Source: Acinetobacter oleivorans DR1
GTDB taxonomy: Bacteria; Pseudomonadota; Gammaproteobacteria; Pseudomonadales; Moraxellaceae
Assembly: GCF_000196795.1 (NCBI RefSeq)
Contig: NC_014259.1
Location: forward strand, 992,001 to 1,056,000
Length of the DNA: 64,000 nt
Reading direction: 5' to 3'
Made by a program: the position numbers and the translations under genes. Positions 8,728-17,238 of this stretch are shown here, one piece after another. Positions within the stretch are counted from its first letter, which is position 1. Each line of letters opens with the position of its first letter. A model generated the notes under the pieces. It was not told the DNA's origin. It ran no database searches and worked only from the letters and a program-made list of their open reading frames with translations.

Positions 8728-9391
8728 TCCTCGCTTATTGAGTCGAATCGGATATCAATTCAAGCAGCTTGAATTGTTACAGTTAGCTTTGACTCATCGT
8801 TCGGTGAGTCATAAATACAATTACGAGCGCTTGGAGTTTTTAGGCGATTCATTATTAGGCATGATTATTGCCAATTATCTATATCATGCCTATCCAAATG
8901 AAAACGAAGGTCGCCTAACGCGTATGCGAGCGACTTTAGTACGTCAGGAGGCGTTAGGTAAGATTGCAACCGATTTGCAACTTAGTCGGTGTTTAATATT
9001 AAGTACGGGTGAATTGAAATCTGGTGGTCATCATCGTGAGTCAATATTGGCTGACACGGTAGAAGCCATTATTGGTGCAATTTATATTGATAGTGGTGAT
9101 CTCAACTTACTTACAGATATTGTGCTAAAATGGTATGTACCGTATTTAGACCATATTGAGCCTACGGATCAACTTAAAGACCCTAAATCACGTTTACAAG
9201 AGTATCTACAAGCACGTAAAAAACCTCTCCCTGTTTACGAGGTTGTAGATATTCAGGGTGATGCACCTCACCAGCACTTTAAAGTTGAATGTTTGATAGA
9301 TGGCTTATCAAAGATTCATGGTGAGGGTTCAAGTCGTCGTTTTGCCGAGCAGGCAGCAGCGGCGGAAATTTTAAAGTTATTGGAGCAATAA
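8699..9391 (+). CDS. rnc: Ribonuclease III
   Basis: Double-strand-specific endoribonuclease for rRNA and mRNA processing. The signature ERLEFLGDSLLG is at about 43-54, with the second acidic cluster DTVEAIIGAIY further on, and a C-terminal dsRNA-binding domain (about 155-228). I choose TTG at 8699, which gives MIKHQFKLSD and 230 residues, the length I remember for A. baumannii RNase III. TTG at 8687 would add four residues. The start is embedded in the end of the DUF4845 gene, so translation is probably coupled. Confidence 0.95.
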   Translation: MIKHQFKLSDPRLLSRIGYQFKQLELLQLALTHRSVSHKYNYERLEFLGDSLLGMIIANYLYHAYPNENEGRLTRMRATLVRQEALGKIATDLQLSRCLILSTGELKSGGHHRESILADTVEAIIGAIYIDSGDLNLLTDIVLKWYVPYLDHIEPTDQLKDPKSRLQEYLQARKKPLPVYEVVDIQGDAPHQHFKVECLIDGLSKIHGEGSSRRFAEQAAAAEILKLLEQ

Positions 9392-9396
9392 CCTGC

Positions 9397-10425
9397 ATGT
9401 CGATGCATTCTGATCAAATCAATCCAGATTCAAATGAGAACCAAGATCCTAATAATCTGATTGATCAATTTTTTAGTTCCAAAGGCGTAACAATTCCTTC
9501 GGATTTTAAGAGCGGATTTGTGGCGATTGTGGGACGTCCAAATGTGGGTAAATCTACCCTCATGAACCATTTGTTAGGTCAAAAGCTTTCTATTACTTCG
9601 CGTAAACCTCAAACAACACGTCATAAAATTATTGGTATTGATTCGCGTGAAAAAATGCAGGCGGTATATGTAGATACCCCAGGTATGCATAAAAAAGAAG
9701 TGCGCGCTATTAATAAAATGATGAATCGTGCAGCTCATTCTGCATTGCGCGACGTCAATTTGGTCTTATTTGTTATTGATGCTTATAAGTGGACGCAAAA
9801 TGACGACTTAGTGCTTGAAAAACTCAAGAATGCTGAAATGCCAGTTATTTTGGTGATTAACAAAGCTGATACTTTTGAAGATAAAAGAGATATTCTGCCT
9901 TTGATTCAAGAGCGCGCTAAACTTATGAATTTTGCCGAGATCGTTCCTGTATCTGCATTACGCGGAGCAAATTTGGAACACTTGAGCGAAACGATTGAGA
10001 AGTATCTTCCTTACCAAGCGCCTTTGTATTCATTTGATCAGATTACTGACCGTTCTGAACGCTTTTTAGCTAGCGAAATTATTCGCGAAAAAATCATGCG
10101 TCAGTTAGGTGAAGAATTACCTTATGATTTAACAGTACAAATTGAATCTTTCAAAACGGAAGAAGAGACTGTTAATGAAAAAACTGGTCGTTTAAAGCCA
10201 GCCTGTACTTATATTGATGCAACGATTTTTGTAGATCGTGCAGGCCAAAAAGCGATTGTGATTGGTGAAAAAGGTGCCAAGCTTAAAACAATCGGTATGG
10301 ATGCTCGTAAAGACATGGAAAAAATGTTTGAGCAAAAGATCATGCTTACTTTGTGGGTTAAAGTTAAAGGTGGCTGGTCTGATGATGAGCGTGCTTTAAA
10401 AAGCTTAGGGTATAGTGATATCTAA
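9397..10425 (+). CDS. era: GTPase Era
   Basis: Essential GTPase that binds 16S rRNA near its 3' end during 30S assembly. G1 (GRPNVGKST), G3 (DTPGMHK) and G4 (NKAD) motifs are visible, and the C-terminal KH domain carries IGEKGAKLKTIGMDAR. At 342 residues it is about 40 longer than E. coli Era; the extra is an N-terminal acidic, Asn-rich tail of about 35 residues before the G domain. It follows rnc after 5 bases. Two ATGs (9397, 9403) compete as start. Confidence 0.97.
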   Translation: MSMHSDQINPDSNENQDPNNLIDQFFSSKGVTIPSDFKSGFVAIVGRPNVGKSTLMNHLLGQKLSITSRKPQTTRHKIIGIDSREKMQAVYVDTPGMHKKEVRAINKMMNRAAHSALRDVNLVLFVIDAYKWTQNDDLVLEKLKNAEMPVILVINKADTFEDKRDILPLIQERAKLMNFAEIVPVSALRGANLEHLSETIEKYLPYQAPLYSFDQITDRSERFLASEIIREKIMRQLGEELPYDLTVQIESFKTEEETVNEKTGRLKPACTYIDATIFVDRAGQKAIVIGEKGAKLKTIGMDARKDMEKMFEQKIMLTLWVKVKGGWSDDERALKSLGYSDI

Positions 10426-10442
10426 AGGATAAGGATGCTGGT

Positions 10443-10646
10443 ATGAAAACAATTACATCATTGGTCGCTATAATTGGATGTACATTGATGTTACAAGGTT
10501 GTGTATACAAGCTTGTAACCGTACCAGTAGGTATCGCCTATAAAACTACAAAAGGTGTTGTTAAAGGTACAGCGGCGGTTGTAGGGGCGGTAATTCCTGA
10601 CGGTGATGATGAGGATGACAAAAAAGAAAAAGAATCTGAGGAATAG
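10443..10646 (+). CDS. Small lipoprotein (NF038104-like)
   Basis: A 67-residue protein with a type II signal peptide and lipobox LQGC (Cys at residue 20), a short hydrophobic, Gly/Ala/Val-rich middle (KGVVKGTAAVVGAVIP) and a highly acidic/basic tail (DGDDEDDKKEKESEE). I recall this as a small Acinetobacter lipoprotein family annotated NF038104. The function is unknown. It is inserted between era and recO and ends 9 bases before recO, so it is co-transcribed with the housekeeping run. Confidence 0.75.
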   Translation: MKTITSLVAIIGCTLMLQGCVYKLVTVPVGIAYKTTKGVVKGTAAVVGAVIPDGDDEDDKKEKESEE

Positions 10647-10655
10647 TTTCTTTTT

Positions 10656-11369
10656 ATGATGCGCAATGAAGTCCTCCATGGATATATGATTCATCACCGT
10701 AAGTACCGTGAAAAAAGTCATATTGTGCATCTTTTTACTCAGGAGTATGGGCGAGTCGATGGTATTTTAAGACAGACTCCGCCCCCTCAATATCAGCCTA
10801 TCCGCTTGCAAGCCACGGGTAAAAGTGAGCTGAAAAACTTTACAAAGCTTGAAATCTTAAATCAGCCTGTTTTCTTTTTTGGTGATGCTTTTTTTGCTGG
10901 ATTTTATTTAAATGAAGTTGTTCTTAGACTTTGTCCATTAGAAGAGACAATGCCACAAACGTTTGAGCAATATCAGTTAACGTTACTTCAATTACAACAA
11001 TTATCTTCCCACGAAAATCCTGACCTTTTTCTTCGGCAGATTTTGCGCCAGTTCGAGCATATTTTACTTCCTGAACTTGGATACGCACTTGATTTCTCAG
11101 TCGATGCCCAACAACAGCCGATTCAGGCTCATCAGTTTTATCAATTTCAAGTGACAGAGGGTTTTGCTCCTGTTGTGCAGGCGAGTCGTTCTTCTTTGTC
11201 AGGGAAAGCGATTTTGTCTATGTTGGATTATGAGCAAGGGCAGGATTTTTCTCTCGAACAATTGCAATTATTAGGTAAACTATACCGTCAAATGATTACA
11301 TCGCTTTTAGGTGATCGTCCCCTAAAAAGTCGACAATTGTGGATTCAAAACACTCAAACTCAATCGTAA
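10656..11369 (+). CDS. recO: DNA repair protein RecO
   Basis: RecO anneals SSB-coated strands and helps RecR load RecA at gaps. The N-terminal OB-fold is recognisable (GYMIHHRKYREKSHIVHLFTQEYGRVDGI, about residues 9-37), followed by the helical C-terminal part. 237 residues is normal. GAGGAA about 17 bases upstream and a second ATG at 10659 leave the exact start slightly open. Its place between era and pdxJ is the conserved one. Confidence 0.93.
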   Translation: MMRNEVLHGYMIHHRKYREKSHIVHLFTQEYGRVDGILRQTPPPQYQPIRLQATGKSELKNFTKLEILNQPVFFFGDAFFAGFYLNEVVLRLCPLEETMPQTFEQYQLTLLQLQQLSSHENPDLFLRQILRQFEHILLPELGYALDFSVDAQQQPIQAHQFYQFQVTEGFAPVVQASRSSLSGKAILSMLDYEQGQDFSLEQLQLLGKLYRQMITSLLGDRPLKSRQLWIQNTQTQS

Positions 11370-11382
11370 TTAGGATTTATTT

Positions 11383-12108
11383 ATGGCTGCATTGCTTGGT
11401 GTAAACATAGACCATGTTGCTACTTTGAGACAGGCGCGCGGTACTACTTACCCAGATCCTGTAGAAGCTGCTCTTATTTGTGAACAAGCTGGTGCAGAGG
11501 GCATTACTTTGCATTTGCGTGAAGACCGTCGCCATATTCAAGATGATGACGTACGCCGCATGCGTCCATTATTAAAAACACGTATGAATCTTGAGTTAGC
11601 TGTTACTGATGAAATGGTCGAGTTTGCGAAAGAAATTCAGCCACAGCATGTTTGTTTTGTTCCTGAAAGACGCCAAGAAGTAACTACCGAAGGTGGTTTA
11701 GATGTAGTAGGTAACTTTGAAAAAGTTAAAGCTGCAACTCAGACTTTAGCTGCTATTGGCTGTGACGTATCATTATTTATTGATGCAGATTTAGCTCAAA
11801 TTGATGCAGCAGTTGCATGTGGTGCACCTACGATTGAGTTACACACGGGTGCATATGCAGATGCGGCAACAGAGCAAGATCAACAGGCTGAGTTGGCGCG
11901 TATTATCAAAGGTGTTGAATATGCAGCTTCAAAAGGTTTGGTTGTAAATGCTGGTCATGGCCTTAACCTTAAAAATATTGCTCCAATTGCTGCTATCTCA
12001 CAAATTCATGAGTTAAACATTGGACACTCAATTATTGCAGATAGTGTTTTTGTGGGTCTGGTTCAAGCTGTTAAAGATATGAAAGCAGCAATTCAGGTGG
12101 CAGGTTAA
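11383..12108 (+). CDS. pdxJ: Pyridoxine 5'-phosphate synthase
   Basis: Condenses 1-deoxyxylulose 5-phosphate with 3-amino-2-oxopropyl phosphate to pyridoxine 5'-phosphate, the last ring-closing step of vitamin B6 synthesis. The TIM-barrel protein shows GVNIDHVATLRQARG (about 6-20), ITLHLREDRRHI and NAGHGLN near residue 188. 241 residues is the family size. AGGA lies before the ATG at 11383. It is in the recO-pdxJ order. Confidence 0.97.
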   Translation: MAALLGVNIDHVATLRQARGTTYPDPVEAALICEQAGAEGITLHLREDRRHIQDDDVRRMRPLLKTRMNLELAVTDEMVEFAKEIQPQHVCFVPERRQEVTTEGGLDVVGNFEKVKAATQTLAAIGCDVSLFIDADLAQIDAAVACGAPTIELHTGAYADAATEQDQQAELARIIKGVEYAASKGLVVNAGHGLNLKNIAPIAAISQIHELNIGHSIIADSVFVGLVQAVKDMKAAIQVAG

Positions 12109-12115
12109 TTTGGTT

Positions 12116-12760
12116 ATGTCGAGTATCAATTACGATGAATTAATGCAACCTGTCTTGGCTTTTTTAGGCTGCCAAACACCAAAAGCATGGTTAGATGAGG
12201 CAATCAATAATCTAGATATTTTGATGCAAGATCATGCGAATTGTGAAAAAAAAGCAGCTAGTACAGCAATGAATTTAATGTTCCGTTATAGCTTCTTCCC
12301 TGATTTGCAAGTAAAGCTTGCGCAGCTCGTACGGGAAGAAATGCTTCATTATGAACAAGTGCTTGAGCTTATGGCTAAGCGTGGTCAGAAATGGGATGGC
12401 TTAAGTGCAGGGCGTTATGCTGGTGGGTTGCGTAAAGAGATTCGTACTTATGAGCCAGAAGCTTTAATTGATGTACTTGTGGTAGGTGCTTTTGTTGAGG
12501 CGCGCTCATGCGAACGCTTTCATGCTCTTGCCCCACGTGTAGATGATGAGTTAGGACGCTATTATCGCTATTTGCTTAAGTCGGAGTCTCGTCATTTTGA
12601 AGACTATTTGGCACTTGCACTTGATGTTGCAAAAACTGCAAAAATGAAAAATCCTAAAGAGGATATTCAGCAGCGCATTGAGCATATTCGTGAGGTTGAA
12701 AAAAATCTGATTTTAACGCCTGATGATACTTTCCGTTTTCACAGCGGTGTGCCTGCATAA
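12116..12760 (+). CDS. miaE: tRNA 2-methylthio-N6-isopentenyladenosine(37) hydroxylase
   Basis: Diiron mono-oxygenase that hydroxylates the ms2i6A37 modification of tRNA. Three ligand-type motifs are visible: EEMLHYEQV, EARSCERFHAL and ESRHFEDYLAL, consistent with a ferritin-like four-helix bundle. I start at ATG 12116 (MSSINYDEL), 7 bases after the pdxJ stop; TTG at 12110 would add two residues. 214 residues is normal. It ends the long run begun at lepA and is followed by a strong terminator. Confidence 0.92.
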   Translation: MSSINYDELMQPVLAFLGCQTPKAWLDEAINNLDILMQDHANCEKKAASTAMNLMFRYSFFPDLQVKLAQLVREEMLHYEQVLELMAKRGQKWDGLSAGRYAGGLRKEIRTYEPEALIDVLVVGAFVEARSCERFHALAPRVDDELGRYYRYLLKSESRHFEDYLALALDVAKTAKMKNPKEDIQQRIEHIREVEKNLILTPDDTFRFHSGVPA

Positions 12761-12777
12761 TATTAGAAGTTTTAAAT

Positions 12778-12809
12778 AAAAAGTTTACCGTAAAAGGTAA
12801 ACTTTTTTA
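12778..12809 (+). terminator. Terminator after miaE
   Basis: AAAAAGTTTACC, loop GTAAAA, GGTAAACTTTTTT. It closes the lepA-miaE run. The 220 bases from here to the SDR start are very AT-rich and hold no ORF that I can support. Confidence 0.85.
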
Positions 12810-13030
12810 TTAGGTGAGCTTTATTTCTTCGGCGGTAGGCATATTCTGCTTTTAGTTTTTTAATGCATATAATTATTTAATAAATATATTTTTTATAAAT
12901 TTTAATTTCTCTTAAAATTTTTTTAAAAACTTTTATTTTTTAAAGTAATAACGAATATTATGTAAATATAAAGATAGTTTTGTTCATAATCGGTTCAACT
13001 AAATTAGTCGAATATTTTAAGGATATAAGA

Positions 13031-13789
13031 ATGTTAGCATTAGTTACAGGCGCCTCTGCGGGCTTTGGTTATAGTATTTCAAAAAAACTGATTGAGTTAG
13101 GTTACAAAGTTATTGGCTGTGGAAGACGGGCAGAAAAATTAAAAGAATTACAGCAAGAACTTGGTGAAAAGTTCTATCCCTTAGTATTTGACATGACAGA
13201 TACCATAGAAAATATAAATAAGGCCCTAGTTGATTTACCAGCCGAATTTCAAATTAGTCAAATTGATTTATTGGTAAATAATGCTGGATTGGCATTAGGG
13301 TTGGAGTCAGCGGATAAATCAGACTTAGATGATTGGTACACTATGATTGATACCAATGTTAAGGGGCTTATTACTGTTACTCGACTAATTTTACCAAGCA
13401 TGGTAAATAAAAAGTCTGGCTTAATTATCAATATGGGGTCAATTGCAGGTACATACCCATATCCGGGTGGTAACGTTTACGGTGCAACCAAAGCATTCGT
13501 GGAGCAATTTAGTTTAAACCTTCGAGCTGATCTATCAGGTACCGGCATTCGAGTAACTAACATTGAGCCCGGGCTTTGTGGGGGTACAGAGTTTTCTTTG
13601 GTACGTTTTAAAGGTGACCAAGAGAAAGTGAACAGTCTTTATGATAAAAAGAATCCAATCTTGCCTGAAGATATTGCAAATACGGTAGCTTGGGTTGCTT
13701 CACAACCTCCGCACATTAATATTAATCGTATTGAAATGATGCCGACCACTCAGTCTTTTAATCCTTTAAAAGTAGTTGAAATGGAATAA
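13031..13789 (+). CDS. Short-chain dehydrogenase, YdfG-like
   Basis: A classical SDR of about 252 residues. It shows the NADP-type cofactor motif TGASAGFGYSIS (about 6-17), NNAG (about 86-89) and the catalytic Ser, Tyr and Lys in MGSIAGTYPYPGGNVYGATKAF (Y..TK). It resembles YdfG, the NADP-dependent L-allo-threonine/3-hydroxy acid dehydrogenase. The start is ATG 13031 with AAGGAT upstream; an in-frame ATG at 12980 would prepend 17 residues not typical of the family. It is isolated between an AT-rich gap and tRNA-Asn. Confidence 0.85.
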   Translation: MLALVTGASAGFGYSISKKLIELGYKVIGCGRRAEKLKELQQELGEKFYPLVFDMTDTIENINKALVDLPAEFQISQIDLLVNNAGLALGLESADKSDLDDWYTMIDTNVKGLITVTRLILPSMVNKKSGLIINMGSIAGTYPYPGGNVYGATKAFVEQFSLNLRADLSGTGIRVTNIEPGLCGGTEFSLVRFKGDQEKVNSLYDKKNPILPEDIANTVAWVASQPPHININRIEMMPTTQSFNPLKVVEME

Positions 13790-13865
13790 TGATTTAAGAA
13801 AGGAATATCTTTTTCAAACTTAGATTAGATCATTAAGACAAGTAAATGGTTTACCCATGAAAATT

Positions 13866-13896
13866 AAATCCTCTATATTGATAGGGGATTTTTTTA
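13866..13896 (+). terminator. Terminator after the SDR gene
   Basis: AAATCCTCTA, loop TATTGA, TAGGGGATTTTTTT; one wobble pair in the stem. Confidence 0.75.
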
Positions 13897-13921
13897 TAGC
13901 TATTAATAAAATTAGGGCAAA

Positions 13922-13952
13922 AAAAAGCCCGCTTTAATGCTGCGGGCTTTTT
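13922..13952 (-). terminator. Terminator of tRNA-Asn
   Basis: AAAAAGCCCGC, 9-base loop, GCGGGCTTTTT. Read on the minus strand it lies 7 bases after the tRNA 3' end and ends in a U-run. Confidence 0.85.
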
Positions 13953-13958
13953 AGTATT

Positions 13959-14034
13959 TGGCTCTCCCACCTGGGCTCGAACCAGGGACCTGCGGATTAA
14001 CAGTCCGTCGCTCTACCGACTGAGCTATGGGAGA
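13959..14034 (-). tRNA. tRNA-Asn (anticodon GTT)
   Basis: 76 bases on the minus strand fold as a cloverleaf: acceptor arms TCTCCCA and TGGGAGA, discriminator G and an encoded CCA (13959-13961), D-arm GCTC/GAGC, anticodon loop CTGTTAA with GTT at 13999-14001, and T-arm CCTGG-TTCGAGC-CCAGG. It is a single-gene unit with its own promoter and terminator. I found no second copy of its 3' end in the window, so there is no sign of an integrated element. Confidence 0.97.
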
Positions 14035-14045
14035 ATCTGCATGCG

Positions 14046-14073
14046 ATTATAAGGAGATTTTGAGAAGGGTCAA
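14046..14073 (-). promoter_or_regulatory. Promoter of tRNA-Asn
   Basis: On the minus strand TTGACC (14073-14068) and TATAAT (14051-14046) are separated by 16 bases, placing transcription start about 5 bases before the tRNA. This is one of the best consensus promoters in the window. Confidence 0.85.
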
Positions 14074-14268
14074 GTCTAAATTGTCATGTTTACTTCATTT
14101 TTGTGTTGTATGCTTTTTATTTGATCAGTTGGGCGCTGTGTTAAGAAATTACTTGCACTTTAAAAAGTCAATTGCTAGATTCAAGAAAGAACAAGCGTTT
14201 GGAGAAATCCAAACAGTGTGGATTTAAACCAACTTGCCAGCACTAAAATGGCTAAATCGGAGATAAGT

Positions 14269-14700
14269 ATGAAAACGCTTACGATCGCTTCTATTTTTTC
14301 TAATTTTGATTTTTATCAACAAAATTATCTTAATGTCTTAACTCAATCAGAATCTTATTACACACCTGTAGAAGATGCATGGATTGATGCTTATCCTTTC
14401 AAAAAACAGAATTTATATTTAGGCGATTTACTGCAGCTTTGGTTTAGTTCTAAATGGAATGTGCATAATTCACTTAAAATTTTAAAAAGCTCGAAATTAT
14501 TAAACTCCTCTAAATCTCTATATATTTTTCAATTAGAAGGGGAGTTGTTGTTGGGTAAAAATAAAGTGTTAGCTTGGTCTACTGAGCATCAAGAAATTAT
14601 AGAACTTCAACTTAAAAATATTTGGGCACCTTATGTGATTGCGCAAACTTGTGAACGTCCAAATAATCAAGATTACTCAATAAAAAAGGCAGCGGTTTAA
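14269..14700 (+). CDS. Hypothetical protein
   Basis: I do not recognise this 143-residue protein. It has no signal peptide or membrane helix and is rich in aromatic, Leu, Ser and Lys residues, with short motifs such as YTPVEDAWIDAYPF and WAPYVIAQTCERP. I start at ATG 14269 because CGGAGATAAGT precedes it; GTG at 14218 would add 17 residues. Its stop codon lies in the loop of a bidirectional terminator shared with the next, convergent gene. Probably genus-restricted. Confidence 0.6.
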   Translation: MKTLTIASIFSNFDFYQQNYLNVLTQSESYYTPVEDAWIDAYPFKKQNLYLGDLLQLWFSSKWNVHNSLKILKSSKLLNSSKSLYIFQLEGELLLGKNKVLAWSTEHQEIIELQLKNIWAPYVIAQTCERPNNQDYSIKKAAV

Positions 14701-14710
14701 GGCTGCCTTT
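14685..14710. terminator. Bidirectional terminator
   Basis: AAAGGCAGC, 8-base loop holding the upstream gene's stop codon, GCTGCCTTT. Confidence 0.75.
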
Positions 14711-14715
14711 AATCA

Positions 14716-15153
14716 TTAGGGACGAATAATCATGCAGGTTGCTGTTGCATAGGCATACAGTTTACCTTCCTCATCAATAATCTTTCCTTCGGAAATACCT
14801 AAATTTTTACTTAAATTAATGACTTTTCCTGTCGCAATTAAAGGATGGTTCTTTGGAATGGGGCGGCACATTTTCACGTTAAGGTCGATTGTGCCATAGC
14901 CTACACCCGCAGGTAACATCGTATGTACTGCACAGCCAGTCACCGAATCTAGGACTGTTGCAGCAAAACCACCATGCACGCCACCGAGTGGATTTAGATG
15001 ATTATGATCCGCTTGGGCTTTGAAAGTAACAGATCCTTCTGAGATTTCAGTAGGTTGCATAGGTATAGTTTTGCTAATGCTTGCAGGAGGAATATGGCCT
15101 TCTATCATGGCTTGTAAAAATTCAAGGCCATTCATTTCCATCGGATTTTTCAT
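14716..15153 (-). CDS. PaaI-family thioesterase
   Basis: 145 residues of hotdog fold with the PaaI signature HLNPLGGVHGGFAATVLDSVTGCAV (about 51-75), where HGG and the following Asp form the expected active site. Members hydrolyse phenylacetyl-CoA-type or other aryl/acyl-CoAs; the substrate here is not readable. It is divergent from the GFA-domain gene, with a perfect palindrome between them about 25 bases upstream of this start, so autonomous regulation is likely. Confidence 0.85.
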   Translation of the reverse strand: MKNPMEMNGLEFLQAMIEGHIPPASISKTIPMQPTEISEGSVTFKAQADHNHLNPLGGVHGGFAATVLDSVTGCAVHTMLPAGVGYGTIDLNVKMCRPIPKNHPLIATGKVINLSKNLGISEGKIIDEEGKLYAYATATCMIIRP

Positions 15154-15175
15154 TTTTTGAGTCCTTTAATTCTTT

Positions 15176-15194
15176 AAGTTCTAAAATAGAACTT
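15176..15194. promoter_or_regulatory. Perfect 19-bp palindrome between divergent genes
   Basis: AAGTTCTA-AAA-TAGAACTT lies 23 bases upstream of the PaaI-type gene and 139 bases upstream of the GFA gene. The symmetry and position suit a TetR- or MarR-type operator. A TTGATG hexamer starts in its right arm and could serve as a -35 towards the GFA gene. No regulator gene is adjacent. Confidence 0.45.
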
Positions 15195-15332
15195 GATGTT
15201 AAATTAGGCGTTAAAATACATATTGTCAAGTACAAGAAATATAGGCCACTTTATAGTTTATAAACTTGTAAATTCTGGTTGAGCAGAATATTTTATAACT
15301 CTAAAAATATAAACTTAGTGTGGAAAATAATA

Positions 15333-15740
15333 ATGAACGGTCAGTGTTTATGTGGTGAAACAACTTTTGAAGTTGAATTAAAAAATCATGATGTACATGC
15401 TTGCCATTGCTCGATGTGTCGTAGACAAACCAGTGGTGTCATTATGACAATTGATGTGGTCAAAGATAGTTTAAAGTTTATTCAGCAAAAGCATCTTAGT
15501 GTATTTAACTCTTCTGACTGGGGAGAACGAGGTTTTTGTAATGTTTGTGGAACAACAATTTTTTGGAGAACGAAAGATCAAAGTTACTGCAACATCAATG
15601 CATTTTCTTTAAATGAGCCAGTAGAAGACTTGAATTTGGATATGGAAATTTTTATTGATTCAAAACCTGATTTTTATACTTTTCAAAATGATACAAAGAA
15701 ATTGACTGAGTCACAGGTCGCTGCGTTATTTAACCTATAA
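15333..15740 (+). CDS. GFA/CENP-V-domain zinc protein
   Basis: 135 residues with the Cys pattern of the glutathione-dependent formaldehyde-activating (GFA) family: C5-x-C7, C24-x-C26-x2-C29 (CHCSMC) and C-x2-C in GFCNVCGT, which bind two zinc ions. Members rarely have a proven substrate, so a formaldehyde role should not be assumed. The ATG at 15333 gives the normal start MNGQCLCGE; an upstream ATG at 15279 would add 18 unlikely residues. Confidence 0.85.
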   Translation: MNGQCLCGETTFEVELKNHDVHACHCSMCRRQTSGVIMTIDVVKDSLKFIQQKHLSVFNSSDWGERGFCNVCGTTIFWRTKDQSYCNINAFSLNEPVEDLNLDMEIFIDSKPDFYTFQNDTKKLTESQVAALFNL

Positions 15741-15754
15741 TAATTTAAATTATA

Positions 15755-15784
15755 AAAAAGGGCCTCATTTTGAGGCCCTTTTAA
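15755..15784. terminator. Bidirectional terminator between GFA gene and aminotransferase
   Basis: AAAAAGGGCCTCA-TTT-TGAGGCCCTTTT: a strong GC stem with A/T runs on both flanks. Confidence 0.9.
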
Positions 15785-15794
15785 TTTTTACAGA

Positions 15795-17030
15795 TTATTT
15801 CGCAGCTTTTTCAGCTTCGATTGAAGCGATAGCAGCATCTACACCTTCAATTGAGTCAGCAGCTTTTTTGATACGTGCTAACGCATCAACAAGTACTTCG
15901 TCAGCTGTTGCATATGAAATACGCATAAAACCGCCTAAACCAAATGCATCACCAGGTACTACTGCTACGCCAGTTTCTTCTAATAACCATTCAGAGAACT
16001 CTGTGCAAGATTTTAAGCCTTTTGCACGAATAAGAGGACGAATGTTTGCATAGGCATAGAAAGCGCCATCAGCAGGTAAGCAAGAGATACCTTTGATGTC
16101 ATTTAAGCCGTTTACAACTAAGTCATGACGGCGTTTAAACGCTTCGATCATCGGTTGTAAAACGTCTTGTGGACCATTCAATGCAGCTTCAGCAGCAACT
16201 TGCGAAATAGAAGTTGGGTTAGAAGTTGACTGTGATTGGATCTTTTTCATTGCACCAATGATTTTTGCTGGGCCGGCTGCATAGCCAATACGCCAACCAG
16301 TCATTGCATATGCTTTAGAAACACCATTTAAAACAATCGTGCGGTCATATAAATCTGGAGCAACAGTTGCGATGTTGTAGAACTCATCTTCCCAACGAAT
16401 TGGTTCATACATATCGTCAGATGCAACAAATACTTGTGGGTGGCGACGTAGAACTTCAGCTAAAGCTTCTAATTCAGCTTTGCTATAAATCATACCAGTT
16501 GGGTTAGAAGGGCTGTTTAATACAACTAAGCGAGTGTTAGGTGTAATCGCAGCTTCTAATTGTTCAGGAGTGATTTTGAAGCGTTGGTCTTCGCCACATT
16601 TCACAATGACTGGAGTACCTTCAGCAATAATGACCATATCTGGATAGCTTACCCAGAAAGGTGCTGGAATGATAACTTCATCGCCTTTGTTTAATAGAGC
16701 AAGCGCCAAGTTAAAGAAGCTTTGCTTACCACCACATGAAACCAAAATCTGATTCGCTTGATAATCAAGATTATTATCACGCTTAAATTTAGCAATAATT
16801 GCTTTTTTTAATCCAGGAGTACCATCTACAGCCGTATATTTGGTGAAACCATTATTAATCGCTTCAATTGCAGCATCTTTGATGTGTTGCGGGGTATCAA
16901 AGTCTGGTTCGCCAGCACCTAAACCAATCACGTTCTTGCCAGCAGCTTTAAGTTCAGCAGCTTTGTTGGTTACAGCAAGTGTAGGGGACGGTTTGATAGC
17001 ATTGACACGATCAGAAAGACGTACGTCCAC
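15795..17030 (-). CDS. Aspartate aminotransferase, type 1-beta
   Basis: PLP enzyme of the class I fold that converts L-aspartate and 2-oxoglutarate to oxaloacetate and glutamate; relatives also accept prephenate or aromatic substrates. The PLP lysine is K239 in NGVSKAYAMTGWRIGYAAGP; NSPSNPTG (about 172-179) and the Arg of the carboxylate clamp in GGFMRISYAT are present. 411 residues is about 10 longer than typical 1-beta enzymes because of an Ala/Glu-rich C-terminal tail. It is a single gene, divergent from a 59-residue ORF. Confidence 0.92.
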   Translation of the reverse strand: MDVRLSDRVNAIKPSPTLAVTNKAAELKAAGKNVIGLGAGEPDFDTPQHIKDAAIEAINNGFTKYTAVDGTPGLKKAIIAKFKRDNNLDYQANQILVSCGGKQSFFNLALALLNKGDEVIIPAPFWVSYPDMVIIAEGTPVIVKCGEDQRFKITPEQLEAAITPNTRLVVLNSPSNPTGMIYSKAELEALAEVLRRHPQVFVASDDMYEPIRWEDEFYNIATVAPDLYDRTIVLNGVSKAYAMTGWRIGYAAGPAKIIGAMKKIQSQSTSNPTSISQVAAEAALNGPQDVLQPMIEAFKRRHDLVVNGLNDIKGISCLPADGAFYAYANIRPLIRAKGLKSCTEFSEWLLEETGVAVVPGDAFGLGGFMRISYATADEVLVDALARIKKAADSIEGVDAAIASIEAEKAAK

Positions 17031-17238
17031 GGCAATATTCCTCTTATGGGATTAAAAAATAAAAAGCATACTATCTTATCGCAAAAATTAAGTAATTTGC
17101 GGATGTGGGTATTTTTAGATGTAAAAAAGTTTGATTTAAGAAAGATCTTGTCTCTGTTTTATTCAATTGAAGCTTTTTTGGAAAGAAATGATAAAAATCA
17201 TTTATAATAAGTCGCAATCGAAATTTCGAGAATGAATC

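Noticed and set aside
12820..13025. Very AT-rich stretch as horizontally acquired or replication-related DNA
   Set aside because: It has no repeats, no DnaA-box cluster and no mobile genes; probably an ordinary intergenic region.
13959..14034. tRNA-Asn as attachment site of an integrated element
   Set aside because: No second copy of the tRNA 3' end, no integrase and no direct repeats were found nearby.
14027..14227. ORF of 66 codons overlapping the tRNA-Asn 5' end
   Set aside because: It runs through the tRNA promoter and the 5' end of the tRNA in antisense, has no ribosome binding site and its residues show no conserved pattern.
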